Source of the DNA: Mycolicibacterium hodleri
Lineage (GTDB): Bacteria > Actinomycetota > Actinomycetes > Mycobacteriales > Mycobacteriaceae
Direction of reading: 5' to 3'
Assembly: GCF_025822245.1 (NCBI RefSeq)
Contig: NZ_JACKTL010000033.1
Span: 236,435-300,434 of the forward strand
DNA: 64,000 nucleotides
Part shown: in pieces, positions 36,930-48,532 of the stretch
How positions within the stretch are numbered: position 1 is the stretch's first letter
How the letters are laid out: each line of letters begins with the position of its first letter
Notes under the pieces: model-generated
Database searches by the model: none
The model's input: only the letters and a program-made list of their open reading frames with translations
What the model was told of the DNA's origin: nothing
Made by a program: the position numbers and the translations under genes

Positions 36930-37880
36930 ATGACTTCCTCGAACACCGTTCACGACGTGATCATCATCGGCTCGGGCCCTGCTGGTTACACAGCGGCCGT
37001 CTACGCCGCGCGTGCGCAGCTGCATCCCCTGGTCTTCGAAGGCGTGCAGTTCGGCGGCGCCTTGATGACCACCACCGAGGTGGAGAACTACCCCGGCTTC
37101 CGCGAGGGCATCACCGGCCCGGCGTTGATGGAGGAGATGCGCGAGCAGGCGCTGCGGTTCGGCGCCGACCTGCGCATGGAGGACGTCGACGACGTCGACC
37201 TGGACGGCCCCGTGAAGACCGTCACCGTGGGCGACGAGACCTTCCAGGCGAAGTCGGTCATCCTCGCGATGGGTGCAGCGGCCCGCCAGCTGGGCGTACC
37301 CGGTGAGATGGAACGCATCGGCACCGGTGTCAGCACCTGCGCGACGTGTGACGGCTTCTTCTTCCGCGACCAGGACATCGCCGTGGTCGGCGGTGGTGAC
37401 TCGGCGATGGAGGAGGCGATCTTCCTCACCAAGTTCGCCAACCACGTCACGCTGATCCACCGCCGCGACGAATTCCGCGCGTCGAAGATCATGCTCGACC
37501 GCGCCAAGGCCAACCCGAAGATCACGTTCATGACCAATACCGCGGTCACCCAGGTCGAGGGCGAGCCCAAGGTGACGGGTCTTCGCCTGGCCGACACCAA
37601 GACCGGCGAAGAGTCGAAGCTGGCCGTGACGGGCGTCTTCGTCGCGGTGGGCCACGATCCCCGCTCGGGTCTGGTCAGCGGCAAGGTCGACCTTGACGAC
37701 GAGGGTTACGTCAAGGTCGAGGGACGCTCCACCAGCACCTCCGTCGACGGCGTGTTCGCCTGCGGCGACCTGGTCGACCACACCTACCGTCAGGCCATCA
37801 CCGCCGCCGGCAGCGGCTGTTCGGCGGCGATCGACGTCGAGCGGTGGCTCACCGGCCACCAAATCGCCGACAACTGGTGA
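36930..37880 (+). CDS. trxB: Thioredoxin reductase TrxB
   Basis: This cytoplasmic FAD/NADPH enzyme reduces thioredoxin. The 316-residue protein has the FAD motif GSGPAG (14-19), redox pair CATC (137-140), the NADPH motif [12 protein letters not shown] and the C-terminal FAD motif [12 protein letters not shown] at 36930 follows AGAAAGGCGG. It is 42 bp upstream of trxC and behind a SigH-type promoter. Confidence 0.96.
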   Translation: MTSSNTVHDVIIIGSGPAGYTAAVYAARAQLHPLVFEGVQFGGALMTTTEVENYPGFREGITGPALMEEMREQALRFGADLRMEDVDDVDLDGPVKTVTVGDETFQAKSVILAMGAAARQLGVPGEMERIGTGVSTCATCDGFFFRDQDIAVVGGGDSAMEEAIFLTKFANHVTLIHRRDEFRASKIMLDRAKANPKITFMTNTAVTQVEGEPKVTGLRLADTKTGEESKLAVTGVFVAVGHDPRSGLVSGKVDLDDEGYVKVEGRSTSTSVDGVFACGDLVDHTYRQAITAAGSGCSAAIDVERWLTGHQIADNW

Positions 37881-37922
37881 CGTTCCACCCCTCCGCCCAC
37901 CCCTCTTCGACAGGAGCACCAC

Positions 37923-38258
37923 ATGAGTGACAAGACCAGCGCAACCGTTGCCGTGACCGACGACTCGTTCTCCGACGACGTCCTCTCCAGCAGCACCCCG
38001 GTCCTGGTGGACTTCTGGGCGTCCTGGTGCGGCCCGTGCAAGATGATTGCACCGGTACTGGAGGAGATCGCCACCGAAAAGGCCGGCGCGCTGACCATCG
38101 CCAAGCTCGACGTCGACGCCAATCCCGGCACCGCGCGCGACTTCCAGGTGGTCTCGATCCCCACGTTGATCCTGTTCAAGGACGGCGAGCCGGTGAAGCG
38201 CATCGTGGGTAGCAAGGGCAAGGCGGCGCTGCTCCGCGAGCTGTCTGACGTGGTCTGA
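37923..38258 (+). CDS. trxC: Thioredoxin TrxC
   Basis: The 111-residue thioredoxin has the active site WCGPC (35-39) in [13 protein letters not shown] and the cis-Pro in VSIPTLILF. It reduces cytoplasmic disulphides with electrons from TrxB. CAGGAG before the ATG is the ribosome binding site. Confidence 0.96.
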   Translation: MSDKTSATVAVTDDSFSDDVLSSSTPVLVDFWASWCGPCKMIAPVLEEIATEKAGALTIAKLDVDANPGTARDFQVVSIPTLILFKDGEPVKRIVGSKGKAALLRELSDVV

Positions 38259-38341
38259 TCGGGGTCCGGCGCACCCGGCCGGATTGGACACACCCGGCTT
38301 CCGACTGGCCTGGAGGTTTCAGCATTAGCGCTTCAGTCTGC

Positions 38342-38347
38342 GACAAT
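38342..38347 (+). promoter_or_regulatory. -10 hexamer GACAAT (extended TGC), leaderless start of cwlM
   Basis: GACAAT ends 7 nt before the ATG at 38355 and carries an upstream TGC that can act as an extended -10. Confidence 0.5.
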
Positions 38348-38354
38348 TCTGGTC

Positions 38355-39554
38355 ATGTCTAGTCTGCGCCGCGGCGATCGGGGAGCCCCGGTGGTCGAGA
38401 TTCGGTCGGCGCTGGCGGCGTTGGGGCTGATCGACGGCCCAGATGACGACCTCGTGACGGGCAAACACGTCGCGTTCGACGTCTTCGACGAGGACCTCGA
38501 CCACTCCGTCCGCGCCTTCCAGCAGCACCGTGGGCTGCTCGTCGACGGCGTCGTGGGCGAGGCCACCTATCGGGCGTTGAAGGAGGCGTCGTACCGCCTG
38601 GGCGCCAGGACACTGGCTCATCAGTTCGGTGCCCCGATGTACGGTGACGACGTCGCGACGCTGCAGGCCCGGTTGCAAGACCTCGGTTTCTACACCGACC
38701 TGGTCGACGGGCACTTCGGGCTGCAGACACACAACGGTCTGATGTCCTATCAACGGGAGTACGGTCTGTACCCCGACGGCATCTGTGGGCCAGAGACGTT
38801 GCGCTCCTTGTACTTTCTGGGTTCCCGGGTCACCGGCGGCTCGTTGCACGCGATTCGCGAGGAGGAGCTGGTCCGCCGCTCCGGCCCGCGGTTGTCCGGC
38901 AAGCGCATCATCATCGATCCGGGCCGTGGCGGCGACGACCACGGACCCATCATGAACGGCCCGGACGGACCGATCAGCGAAGCAGACATCCTGTGGGACT
39001 TGGCAAGTCGGCTCGAAGGCCGGATGGCGGCCATCGGCATGGAGACGTTCCTGTCCCGGCCGGTGGGTCGCAGCCTCTCCGATGCCGAGCGCGCCGCGAC
39101 TGCCAACACGGTCGGTGCCGACCTGATGATCAGCCTGCGCTGCGCGTCGCTCCCCAACTCCCCCGCCAACGGCGTGGCGTCGTTCCACTTCGGCAACTCC
39201 CACGGGTCGGTGTCGACGATTGGGCGCAACCTTGCCGACTTCGTGCAGCGGGAACTGGTGGCGCGCACGGGTTTACGCGATTGCCGCACGCATGGGCGCA
39301 CGTGGGACCTGCTTCGCCTGACCCGGATGCCCACCGTGCAGATCGACGTCGGCTACATCACCAATCCGCACGACCGCGAGCTGCTGGTGTCGTCGCAGGC
39401 CAGGGATTCCCTGTCCGAGGGCATCCTCGCCGCCGTCAAGCGTCTCTACCTACTCGGCAAGGACGACCGTCCGACGGGCACGTTCACCTTCGCCGAACTG
39501 CTGGCGCACGAACGGTCGGTCGAACAGTCCGCCGGCCGCGCCGCCCAAGCCTGA
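38355..39554 (+). CDS. cwlM: CwlM, regulator of MurA (amidase_3-like)
   Basis: The 399-residue protein has two peptidoglycan-binding-1 repeats (about 5-70 and 85-145, AFQQHRGLLVDGVVGEATYR and LQDLGFYTDLVDGHFGLQTH) and an amidase_3-like domain (about 180-370, RIIIDPGRGGDDHG, ISLRCASLPN). No signal peptide is present. In mycobacteria phosphorylated CwlM acts in the cytoplasm to stimulate MurA and is a PknB substrate. The HxGHG-type zinc site is altered (PGRGG where amidases have PGHGG), agreeing with a regulatory role. Confidence 0.93.
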   Translation: MSSLRRGDRGAPVVEIRSALAALGLIDGPDDDLVTGKHVAFDVFDEDLDHSVRAFQQHRGLLVDGVVGEATYRALKEASYRLGARTLAHQFGAPMYGDDVATLQARLQDLGFYTDLVDGHFGLQTHNGLMSYQREYGLYPDGICGPETLRSLYFLGSRVTGGSLHAIREEELVRRSGPRLSGKRIIIDPGRGGDDHGPIMNGPDGPISEADILWDLASRLEGRMAAIGMETFLSRPVGRSLSDAERAATANTVGADLMISLRCASLPNSPANGVASFHFGNSHGSVSTIGRNLADFVQRELVARTGLRDCRTHGRTWDLLRLTRMPTVQIDVGYITNPHDRELLVSSQARDSLSEGILAAVKRLYLLGKDDRPTGTFTFAELLAHERSVEQSAGRAAQA

Positions 39555-39561
39555 GGTTCTC

Positions 39562-40311
39562 TCACAGGCAGGGGCTGGCGCCAGCCCCCACCGGCTGCTG
39601 CATCTGGGCACTCACCAGCAGTCGTTCCAGCGCGGCCTCCACGTCGGCCTTCCAACCGAGACCTTGCTCGAGCTCGAGTCGCATCCGCGGGAAGTAAGGA
39701 TGCGGGGCGACGATCTCGAAGCCGACGTCACCGAGGAAGTCCGCGTCGATGATGCACTGCTCGGCCGAGCAGTCGCCGAGTGACTGAATCGCCGAGCGTA
39801 GGTTTGGCGCCATCAGGTGCGGCTCGGTGAGTTCGGCCGCTGCGGCCGTCCGGCCGAACGCCTCCAAGGCTCGTACCCCTCGGCGCACCAAGTCTCCGAC
39901 GACGGCGGCCATCAACGCGCGCGTGAGGCCGTCCCCCTCGTCGCCCGCTTCCACGCCGACCGTCGTCAGCAATACGGCGTCGGCACTGACGGGTCCGGTC
40001 GGGAAGAGCGCGGCGCGCGGCACGGCACGCGGTGGCGCGTAGAACGCAAATCCCAGACAGGGCTCGTCACCGCTTGAGGACGGCGCGACGAAGTCCGCTT
40101 GGTCCGGTCCGCACGCCACGGCCATCTGCCCGCACGACCCCCACTCCAGCATGACCATGGAGAGCCAGGCTTCCTTCTCGAACTCGGGGTCGGCGAGGTG
40201 ATCCTCGACCGGCAGTGTCGTCGGGTCGACCTCCCAGAAGACACAGCGTCGCGCGTGCTTGGGCAATTGCTCGAACGCTTCGAGCCGCAGCGGCGTTATT
40301 CGTGCTGACAC
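39562..40311 (-). CDS. GNAT-like conserved protein (Rv3916c orthologue)
   Basis: The 249-residue protein matches the conserved gene between cwlM and parB. A GNAT-like stretch (VGVEAGDEGDGLTRALMAAV, about 116-135) suggests an acetyltransferase fold, but the acetyl-CoA loop is weak and activity is doubtful. GTG start. It lies downstream of parB on the same strand with a 219-bp gap. Function is unknown. Confidence 0.82.
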   Translation of the reverse strand: MSARITPLRLEAFEQLPKHARRCVFWEVDPTTLPVEDHLADPEFEKEAWLSMVMLEWGSCGQMAVACGPDQADFVAPSSSGDEPCLGFAFYAPPRAVPRAALFPTGPVSADAVLLTTVGVEAGDEGDGLTRALMAAVVGDLVRRGVRALEAFGRTAAAAELTEPHLMAPNLRSAIQSLGDCSAEQCIIDADFLGDVGFEIVAPHPYFPRMRLELEQGLGWKADVEAALERLLVSAQMQQPVGAGASPCL

Positions 40312-40530
40312 TAGACACCCCGCGTTTCAGATCGGCCAGCCGGACGTGACTGCCACTCCAGGATAGAAGGGCGCGGCGAGTGCGGCCCGGGGTAATTCCG
40401 AAACGGGACGTCCGGGACGGTTGCGAGACGAATCATGTTGCTGCGCAAGGAATTTGCTCCTTCAGGCCACGACGAGCCTCGTCTTGATTCGCCGCTTTGT
40501 CACAGTGACGTAATTACCGCTTGTGGTGGG
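40312..40530. other. Intergenic region between parB and the Rv3916c-like gene
   Basis: This 219-bp region is less GC-rich than its surroundings and contains a short palindrome GTCACAGTGAC (40499-40509) about 20 bp past the parB stop. I see no gene or clear promoter in it. Confidence 0.5.
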
Positions 40531-41526
40531 TCACGGCTTCGCCGCGTTCATAAGGTCAACTATGCGTTGTAGATCGTCGACCGACCCGAACTCGACCACG
40601 ATCTTGCCCTTGCGTTTGCCAAGGCTCACCGAGACCCGTGTGTCGAAGGCAGATGACAGCCTTTCCGCAACGTCTTGCAGTCCCGGCATCTGAATCGGCT
40701 TGCGGCGCTGGGGTGGGGTGGAGTCTGGCACCCCGTCCCGGTTGGCCAGGGTGACGGCCTCTTCGGTGGCGCGCACGGAGAGGCCCTCCGCGACGATGCG
40801 AGCGGCCAATTCCTCCTGCTTCTCCGCACCACTCTCCAGCGCCAGCAGTGCCCGAGCGTGGCCCGCCGACAGCACGCCCGCCGCGACCCTCCGCTGCACC
40901 GCGACCGGCAAGCGCATCAACCGAATCATGTTGGTGATCACCGGACGCGAGCGACCGATCCGCACGGCGAGTTCCTCGTGGGTGACGCCGAACTCCTCCA
41001 GCAGTTGTTGGTATGCCGCGGCCTCTTCCAACGGGTTCAACTGCGCGCGGTGGATGTTCTCCAGCAGCGCGTCGCGGAGCATGCTGTCGTCCGCGGTCTC
41101 CCGGACGATCGCGGGAATCGCGGTCATCCCCGCCTCCTGGGCAGCCCGCCACCGCCGCTCCCCCATGACCAACTGGTAGCGAGGACTCCCCTCCACCGGG
41201 GTCAGCGCCCGCACCACGATGGGCTGCATCAGACCGAATTCACGGATCGAGTGGACCAGCTCGGCGAGCGCCTCACCGTCGAAGACCTGCCGCGGCTGCT
41301 TGGGGTTCGGCTCGATGGACGCCGGATCGATCTCGCGATACACCGCTCCGACGTCACCCACCGGCTCGACCGACGGCGCGGTCGCAGTGGGCGCTCCCCC
41401 GTACATCACGTCAGCCGCCGCGGCGCCCATAGCCGGCCCCATGCTGCCCTTCTCGTCACTCGGGCCGGTCGGGATCAAGGATGCGAGGCCGCGACCGAGT
41501 CCGGTTCGCTTGGGTGGCGGGGTCAT
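40531..41526 (-). CDS. parB: Chromosome partitioning protein ParB
   Basis: This CTPase and DNA-binding protein loads at parS and spreads to form the segrosome. The 331-residue protein has [10 protein letters not shown] (about 9-18), the ParB N domain with [12 protein letters not shown] and [14 protein letters not shown], the HTH ([20 protein letters not shown]) and a C-terminal dimerisation domain. Start ATG follows GAGGAG. It lies 25 bp after parA. Confidence 0.97.
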   Translation of the reverse strand: MTPPPKRTGLGRGLASLIPTGPSDEKGSMGPAMGAAAADVMYGGAPTATAPSVEPVGDVGAVYREIDPASIEPNPKQPRQVFDGEALAELVHSIREFGLMQPIVVRALTPVEGSPRYQLVMGERRWRAAQEAGMTAIPAIVRETADDSMLRDALLENIHRAQLNPLEEAAAYQQLLEEFGVTHEELAVRIGRSRPVITNMIRLMRLPVAVQRRVAAGVLSAGHARALLALESGAEKQEELAARIVAEGLSVRATEEAVTLANRDGVPDSTPPQRRKPIQMPGLQDVAERLSSAFDTRVSVSLGKRKGKIVVEFGSVDDLQRIVDLMNAAKP

Positions 41527-41551
41527 GCTCTTCTCCTCTTCGTACGGGCGA

Positions 41552-43368
<1,817 letters not shown>

Positions 43369-43896
43369 TCAGGCAGGAAGGACGACGACGCGACGCGACG
43401 GCTCCGCGCCTTCGCTCTCGCTCCGCACACCGTCGACCGCCGAGACTGCATCGTGAACGATCTTCCGCTCGAAGGGAGTCATCGGCGCCAGCTCCTCGCG
43501 CTCGCCACTTGCCAGCACACGCTTGGCGACCTTGTCCCCCAGCGCCGCCAACTCGTCACGGCGACCACGACGCCAGTGCGCCACGTCCAGCATGAGACGG
43601 CTGCGCTCACCGGTCTTCTGGTGCACCGCCAACCGCGTCAGCTCCTGGAGAGCGTCGAGCACCTCACCCTTGCGCCCCACCAGCTTGGCGAGATCGCCGC
43701 CGCCGTCGATGCTGACGATCGCGCGATCGCCTTCCACGTCGAGGTCGATGTCACCGTCGAAGTCGAGCAGGTCGAGAAGTTCCTCGAGGTAGTCGCCGGC
43801 GATCTCGCCTTCGTTGACCAAGCGGTCTTCCAGATTCTCCGACTTGGGCGCCTCGTCTGCGACGTCGGTGCGTTCGGTTGTATCAGCGTCGGTCAT
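43369..43896 (-). CDS. jag: Jag/KhpB-like RNA-binding protein (Rv3920c orthologue)
   Basis: The 175-residue protein has an acidic N-terminus, a KH domain with GRKG (74-77) in LAKLVGRKGEVLDALQELTR, and an R3H domain (LAPMTPFERKIVHDAV, about 137-152, with Arg144 and His148). Jag proteins bind RNA and are linked to cell division and envelope control. ATG at 43896 has GGAGGTAAGG upstream; an in-frame codon further out lacks family similarity. It follows yidC in the rpmH-rnpA-yidD-yidC-jag-gidB-parA-parB run. Confidence 0.92.
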   Translation of the reverse strand: MTDADTTERTDVADEAPKSENLEDRLVNEGEIAGDYLEELLDLLDFDGDIDLDVEGDRAIVSIDGGGDLAKLVGRKGEVLDALQELTRLAVHQKTGERSRLMLDVAHWRRGRRDELAALGDKVAKRVLASGEREELAPMTPFERKIVHDAVSAVDGVRSESEGAEPSRRVVVLPA

Positions 43897-43965
43897 GTTC
43901 GTCCTTACCTCCGTGCGTAGACATCCATCAGCGGCCACGACGGGCCGGACTGATTCGGGTACTTG

Positions 43966-45105
43966 TCAGGGCCTGCGCTTCTTGGGCCGATTGTTGGTGC
44001 GCTTCGGCGCACGATTGGCCGCGTTGCCAGCCTTGGGAGCGACGGGCTTGCCGTTGGACGCGGCCGTCGAACCGGCCGGTCGCGTATTCGCGCCGTCCTC
44101 GACCAAGTCGATCTCGTCGGCGGTGGAGTCCGTGAGTTCGCGCTCGGCGGCGGCCTTCGCGGCGTTGTCGGCGGCGGCCGTCTGCGGACGCTTGCGCTTG
44201 ACCTTCGGCTTGGAACCTGGTACGGGAGCATTCGACGCTCGTCGCGCCAGATCCTCTTCCTTCTTGAGCTCTTCTTCCTTCTCGATCTTGCCGAACACGT
44301 AGTGCTGCTGACCGTAGGTCCAGATGTTGTTGGCCACCCAGTAGAGGATCACTGCGAGCGGAAGGAACGGACCACCGACGACGACGCCGAGCGGGAACAC
44401 GTACAGCGCGAGCTTGTTCATCATCGCGGTCTGCGGATTGGCGGCAGCCTCGATGCTCTGTCGGGCCACCGACGCACGGCTGTTGAAGTGGGTGGCGACG
44501 CCAGCCAAGATCATCAGCGGAACGCCGACCGCGATGACGGCCGCGCGGTTGAAGTCGTCGAAGGCGCCAAGCCCGACGGTCTGAATCATCGACGCACCCA
44601 ACGGGGCGCCGAACAGGTTGGCGTCCAGGAAGTGCCCGACGTCGGTGGCACTGAAGATGTAGTTGCCCAGTTCGCGGTTCTGCTCGACCGACAGGCCCAG
44701 TCTGCCGAAGCCCGTCTGCGTCCGGTTGAACGAGTTCAGCACGTGGTACAGCCCGATGAACACCGGAATCTGGGCGAGCATCGGCAGACAGCCGAGGATC
44801 GGATTGAACCCGTGTTCCTTCTGCAGCTTCTGCATCTCCAGCGCCATCCGCTGGCGGTCCTTGCCGTACTTCTTCTGCAGCGCCTTGATCTGCGGCTGCA
44901 GTTCCTGCATCTGACGCGTGGTGCGGATCTGCCGAACGAACGGCTTGTAGAGGATCGCGCGCAGCGTGAAGACGAGGAACATCACGGCCAGCGCCCACGC
45001 GAAGAAGTTGTCCGGCCCCAGGATGAAGGCGAACGCCTTGTACCAGACCCACATGATCGCGGAGACCGGGTAGTAGATGACGTCGAGACTGAACCAATTA
45101 AACAA
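43966..45105 (-). CDS. yidC: Membrane protein insertase YidC
   Basis: The 379-residue polytopic protein inserts and folds membrane proteins. It has an N-terminal membrane segment, the Oxa1 core ([59 protein letters not shown]) and a Lys/Arg-rich C-terminal tail ([25 protein letters not shown]) likely to contact ribosomes. It overlaps yidD by 8 bp. Confidence 0.96.
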   Translation of the reverse strand: MFNWFSLDVIYYPVSAIMWVWYKAFAFILGPDNFFAWALAVMFLVFTLRAILYKPFVRQIRTTRQMQELQPQIKALQKKYGKDRQRMALEMQKLQKEHGFNPILGCLPMLAQIPVFIGLYHVLNSFNRTQTGFGRLGLSVEQNRELGNYIFSATDVGHFLDANLFGAPLGASMIQTVGLGAFDDFNRAAVIAVGVPLMILAGVATHFNSRASVARQSIEAAANPQTAMMNKLALYVFPLGVVVGGPFLPLAVILYWVANNIWTYGQQHYVFGKIEKEEELKKEEDLARRASNAPVPGSKPKVKRKRPQTAAADNAAKAAAERELTDSTADEIDLVEDGANTRPAGSTAASNGKPVAPKAGNAANRAPKRTNNRPKKRRP

Positions 45106-45376
45106 ACGAATCGCTCCTCAGCGTCGTGGCATCGGATGCCACCTCACGTCGCTCCGGGATCGGATCCCATCCACCTGGGTGCCACGGGCCGCACTTGGCC
45201 AGCCGGACCAGAGACAACCAACTCCCCCGCATGAAGCCGTACTCGCGGAGGGCGTCGACGGCGTACTGACTGCACGTCGGGGTGAACCGGCACGAAGGCG
45301 GCCGGTAGGGGGAAATCATATTGCGGTAGAGCTCGACGACGGCGATCGCGGCGCGCGCGATTGGGGCGCGGCTCAC
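45098..45376 (-). CDS. yidD: Membrane insertion efficiency factor YidD
   Basis: The 92-residue protein has the family pattern [20 protein letters not shown] and [18 protein letters not shown], with an amphipathic N-terminal helix for membrane attachment. It helps YidC-dependent insertion. GTG at 45376 overlaps the rnpA stop (GTGA). Confidence 0.94.
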   Translation of the reverse strand: MSRAPIARAAIAVVELYRNMISPYRPPSCRFTPTCSQYAVDALREYGFMRGSWLSLVRLAKCGPWHPGGWDPIPERREVASDATTLRSDSFV

Positions 45377-45732
45377 CGTCGCCCTCCAGCCGAGCCGTTC
45401 AATCGGCGCAAGGCGGCTCGCAGCTGTTCTTCGAGCCGGACCGACTTCGCCCGACTGCTACTGGGTAGAGCGCGGATCACCACTTTGTCACCTGGACCCA
45501 ACTCGTCGAGGACGCCGCGAGCCACGTGCCGCAACATCCGCGAGACCCGATGACGCTGAACCGCCGACCCAACGGACTTCGAGACGACCAGCCCGACCTT
45601 GGGAGTGTCGGCCAGCTCGTCGGACGCCTTCAGCGCGTGCACGACGATGTCGGGCTGCGCTGCTCGTACGCCACGACGGACCGTCATGCCAAAGTCAGTC
45701 GATCTCGTCATCCGGTACTGGGCCGGAAGCAC
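45373..45732 (-). CDS. rnpA: Ribonuclease P protein component
   Basis: The 119-residue basic protein is the protein subunit of RNase P, which matures tRNA 5' ends. It shows [20 protein letters not shown] (RNR-like motif) and [12 protein letters not shown]. The start is GTG ([14 protein letters not shown]). It lies 32 bp downstream of rpmH and overlaps yidD. Confidence 0.95.
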   Translation of the reverse strand: MLPAQYRMTRSTDFGMTVRRGVRAAQPDIVVHALKASDELADTPKVGLVVSKSVGSAVQRHRVSRMLRHVARGVLDELGPGDKVVIRALPSSSRAKSVRLEEQLRAALRRLNGSAGGRR

Positions 45733-45764
45733 CTGTCTACACCCTGCTACGGATTAGAGCAGGA

Positions 45765-45908
45765 TCACGCAGTGAGTGAGCGACGGCCCTTGCTACGCCG
45801 GCCCGACACGATGGCGCGACCAGCGCGCGTGCGCATGCGCAACCGGAAACCATGCACCTTGGCACGGCGCCGGTTGTTCGGCTGAAACGTCCGCTTGCCC
45901 TTGGCCAC
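45765..45908 (-). CDS. rpmH: Ribosomal protein L34
   Basis: The 47-residue protein matches L34 along its length ([20 protein letters not shown]). GTG at 45908 follows GAGGAGA and gives the same length as the M. tuberculosis protein. It is the first gene leftward from the origin, divergent from dnaA. Confidence 0.97.
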   Translation of the reverse strand: MAKGKRTFQPNNRRRAKVHGFRLRMRTRAGRAIVSGRRSKGRRSLTA

Positions 45909-46211
45909 GGCTATATCTCCTCTATGTGTGCGACAACTCGCCTCGCGCACATGCGAACATGTCCGTCTGGAAGCAGTCGCGGTACGTACGCTTCGTTGGT
46001 CCCGCTTGCTAGCTCCGGCGCGTTAACCCGACGATCCGAGTCGCAGCCGTATCGCCACGTTCGGGCGACTGTTCGAGGGTACTGACGAGATTTCCCTAGG
46101 TCAAACCTGCTTCTCCTGGTGCGACCGACACCCCGATTTCGTCACAGCGTTCACACCTGTCACCATTCAATACACTGCCCACCAGACGGTCCCCGCAATG
46201 TTGCAGAACTG

Positions 46212-46239
46212 TTGGCACCCGGCAATAAACCTGTTAGCT
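46212..46239 (+). promoter_or_regulatory. Candidate dnaA promoter
   Basis: TTGGCA (46212-46217) and TTAGCT (46234-46239) are separated by 16 nt, an acceptable SigA-type pair. It lies about 240 bp before the dnaA start. The assignment rests on sequence only. Confidence 0.35.
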
Positions 46240-46390
46240 TCTGCCAAGGCCATCTCAGACCGAGACGGCGCTGGACGAAGAAGTTAGGACGGCCGCCCAC
46301 CCGCGAGCCCATGGTGTACTCGAGCACCGTGACGAGCCCCGGCAACGCAGCCTCCGAGCAAGAAAGCAACGACACAACGACCGGTGTTGG

Positions 46391-46411
46391 TTATCCACAA
46401 ACTGTGGATAA
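46391..46411. promoter_or_regulatory. Inverted pair of DnaA boxes upstream of dnaA
   Basis: TTATCCACA (46391-46399) and TGTGGATAA (46403-46411) are two perfect consensus boxes in opposite orientation, 3 nt apart. A third, GTGTCCACA on the minus strand, is at 46415-46423. They probably serve autoregulation of dnaA or form part of a bipartite origin. Confidence 0.85.
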
Positions 46412-46477
46412 CCATGTGGACACTCGGTCATTGTCTATTCGGCCAACCCTGTCTGGCCACGAGGGGGAACTTCTCCG

Positions 46478-47959
46478 TTGACAGCAGACCCCGACCCCCC
46501 GTTCGTCGCAATTTGGAACGACGTCGTGGCGGAACTCAACGGTGACGTGCCCTCCGACACCACGGCGGGTTTCACTTCGCCGAACCTGACTGCCCAGCAA
46601 CGAGCCTGGCTCAAGCTGGTCAAACCCCTCGTCATCGCCGAAGGGTTTGCTCTGTTGTCGGTGCCGACTCCGTTCGTGCAGAACGAGATCGAACGTCACC
46701 TCCGCGAACCGATCATCGCCAGCCTGAGCCGGCATCTGGGCGGGCAGCGCATCGAGCTCGGCGTCCGGGTGGAAACCCCGGAACCCGATTCCGACCGCGA
46801 CGACGAGATTCGCGCCGACGCCCTTCCCGACGCCGACGAAGTGGACGAGGACGAAGAAGCACTGGCCAGCGCCGAGGCCAGCTGGCCGGCCTACTTCACC
46901 AACCGGGCGCAGAACGCCTCGACCAACGACGTGAGTCTCAACCGTCGCTACACGTTCGACACGTTCGTCATAGGTTCGTCGAACCGCTTCGCCCATGCCG
47001 CCACCCTGGCGATCGCCGAAGCCCCGGCCCGCGCCTACAACCCCCTCTTCATCTGGGGTGAGTCCGGCCTCGGCAAGACCCATCTCCTTCATGCCGCCGG
47101 CAACTACGCGCAGCGCCTCTTTCCCGGCATGCGGGTGAAGTACGTCTCGACCGAAGAGTTCACCAACGACTTCATCAACTCCCTGCGCGACGACCGCAAG
47201 GCGTCGTTCAAGCGCAGCTACCGCGACATCGACGTGCTGCTGGTCGACGACATTCAGTTCATCGAGGGCAAGGAAGGAATCCAGGAGGAGTTCTTCCACA
47301 CGTTCAACACCCTGCACAACGCGAACAAGCAGATCGTCATCTCCTCGGACCGCCCGCCCAAGCAGCTCGCGACCCTGGAAGACCGGTTGCGCACGCGGTT
47401 CGAATGGGGCCTGATCACCGACGTCCAGCCCCCGGAACTCGAGACCCGCATCGCCATCCTGCGCAAGAAGGCGCAGATGGACCGGCTCGACGTCCCGGAC
47501 GACGTCTTGGAACTCATCGCCAGCAGCATCGAGCGCAACATCCGCGAGCTCGAGGGCGCGCTCATCCGCGTCACCGCCTTCGCCTCGCTCAACAAGGCGG
47601 CGATCGACAAGACGCTCGCCGAGATCGTGCTTCGCGACCTCATCTCCGACGCGAACTCGATGCAGATCAGCATCGCCACGATCATGGCCGCCACCGCGGA
47701 GTACTTCGAGATCACCATCGAGGAGCTTCGTGGGCCGGGCAAGACCCGGGCGCTGGCGCAGTCGCGTCAGATCGCGATGTACCTGTGCCGCGAGCTGACC
47801 GACCTGTCTCTTCCGAAGATCGGTCATTCGTTCGGCCGGGACCACACCACCGTCATGTACGCCGAGCGCAAGATCCGCGGCGAGATGGCACAAAAGCGCG
47901 AGATCTTCGACCACGTCAAGGAACTCACGACGCGCATCCGTCAGCGCTCCAAGCGCTGA
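46478..47959 (+). CDS. dnaA: Chromosomal replication initiator DnaA
   Basis: This AAA+ ATPase binds DnaA boxes and melts oriC. The 493-residue protein has domain I (1-90), an acidic linker (about 99-135), the AAA+ domain with GESGLGKT (194-201) and LLVDD (254-258), and domain IV with the signature [18 protein letters not shown] (449-466). The start is TTG with GAGGGGGA upstream; TTG is also used in M. tuberculosis. Confidence 0.97.
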   Translation: MTADPDPPFVAIWNDVVAELNGDVPSDTTAGFTSPNLTAQQRAWLKLVKPLVIAEGFALLSVPTPFVQNEIERHLREPIIASLSRHLGGQRIELGVRVETPEPDSDRDDEIRADALPDADEVDEDEEALASAEASWPAYFTNRAQNASTNDVSLNRRYTFDTFVIGSSNRFAHAATLAIAEAPARAYNPLFIWGESGLGKTHLLHAAGNYAQRLFPGMRVKYVSTEEFTNDFINSLRDDRKASFKRSYRDIDVLLVDDIQFIEGKEGIQEEFFHTFNTLHNANKQIVISSDRPPKQLATLEDRLRTRFEWGLITDVQPPELETRIAILRKKAQMDRLDVPDDVLELIASSIERNIRELEGALIRVTAFASLNKAAIDKTLAEIVLRDLISDANSMQISIATIMAATAEYFEITIEELRGPGKTRALAQSRQIAMYLCRELTDLSLPKIGHSFGRDHTTVMYAERKIRGEMAQKREIFDHVKELTTRIRQRSKR

Positions 47960-48532
47960 CCGGTACTCAGCGCCGCGTAATTCACTCCCGTCGACCGACT
48001 CTTCGTGCCGTCATGCGCCCACGTCGTCTCGTCGTGCGCTTATGTTTCGAGAATCTTCTGACCCAATTGCACCACGAGTCACATGAATTCCTCGTGGACT
48101 ACTCGTGCACAGGCCGTGGACGAATACGGGGGCACCGCCCACGTCGTCCACACCTCGACGCGGGAGTCCACAGCACGCCGAATTTCACGAGTTGGTAGTC
48201 CACGAGTGGCCCACGAGCGCGCACCGCGTCCGACCTGCCAACCAAGCCGTCGATCCACAGCTTGCACAGCACCTATTACTGTTACTCATCTATCAATCAA
48301 TGTTCTTCTCTAAAAGAAGCACCTGGGGAACGCACCCTGTGAAGCGTCCGAACGCGGCCCCTCCCGGGGCATTTGTCACTCCGATGGATTAGCTTTCAAC
48401 TTGAGGCCGGAGGCTCTACGGTGGGTCTTCGACAACCGGAACGGTCGTCGAACCGCAGCGTGGTGAAATGTCCGTAAGACACCCGTAGATCCGCTGCTCG
48501 TGCAAGTGGTGGGTTTTACCGAAGGGGACGCT
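47960..48532. other. oriC: Replication origin oriC (dnaA-dnaN intergenic)
   Basis: This 573-bp gene-free region lies between dnaA and dnaN. Degenerate DnaA boxes relative to TTGTCCACA are seen on the plus strand at 48144-48152 (tcgtccaca), 48164-48172 (gagtccaca), 48196-48204 (tagtccacg) and 48251-48259 (cgatccaca), and on the minus strand near 48092-48100 and 48115-48123. An AT-rich stretch at 48271-48318 is the likely unwinding element. Boxes inside oriC are weaker than the perfect pair upstream of dnaA, as is usual in mycobacteria. Confidence 0.88.
48271..48318. other. AT-rich stretch, probable DNA unwinding element
   Basis: About 48 bp with low GC in an otherwise GC-rich region, immediately to the right of the DnaA-box cluster; this is the only strongly AT-rich part of the dnaA-dnaN interval. 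Confidence 0.6.

Larger units (their letters stand above)
45909..46477. other. rpmH-dnaA intergenic regulatory region
   Basis: This 569-bp noncoding region contains divergent promoters for rpmH and dnaA. The dnaA-proximal half holds a pair of DnaA boxes (46391-46411) and a third imperfect box at 46415-46423. I see no gene in it. Confidence 0.8.
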
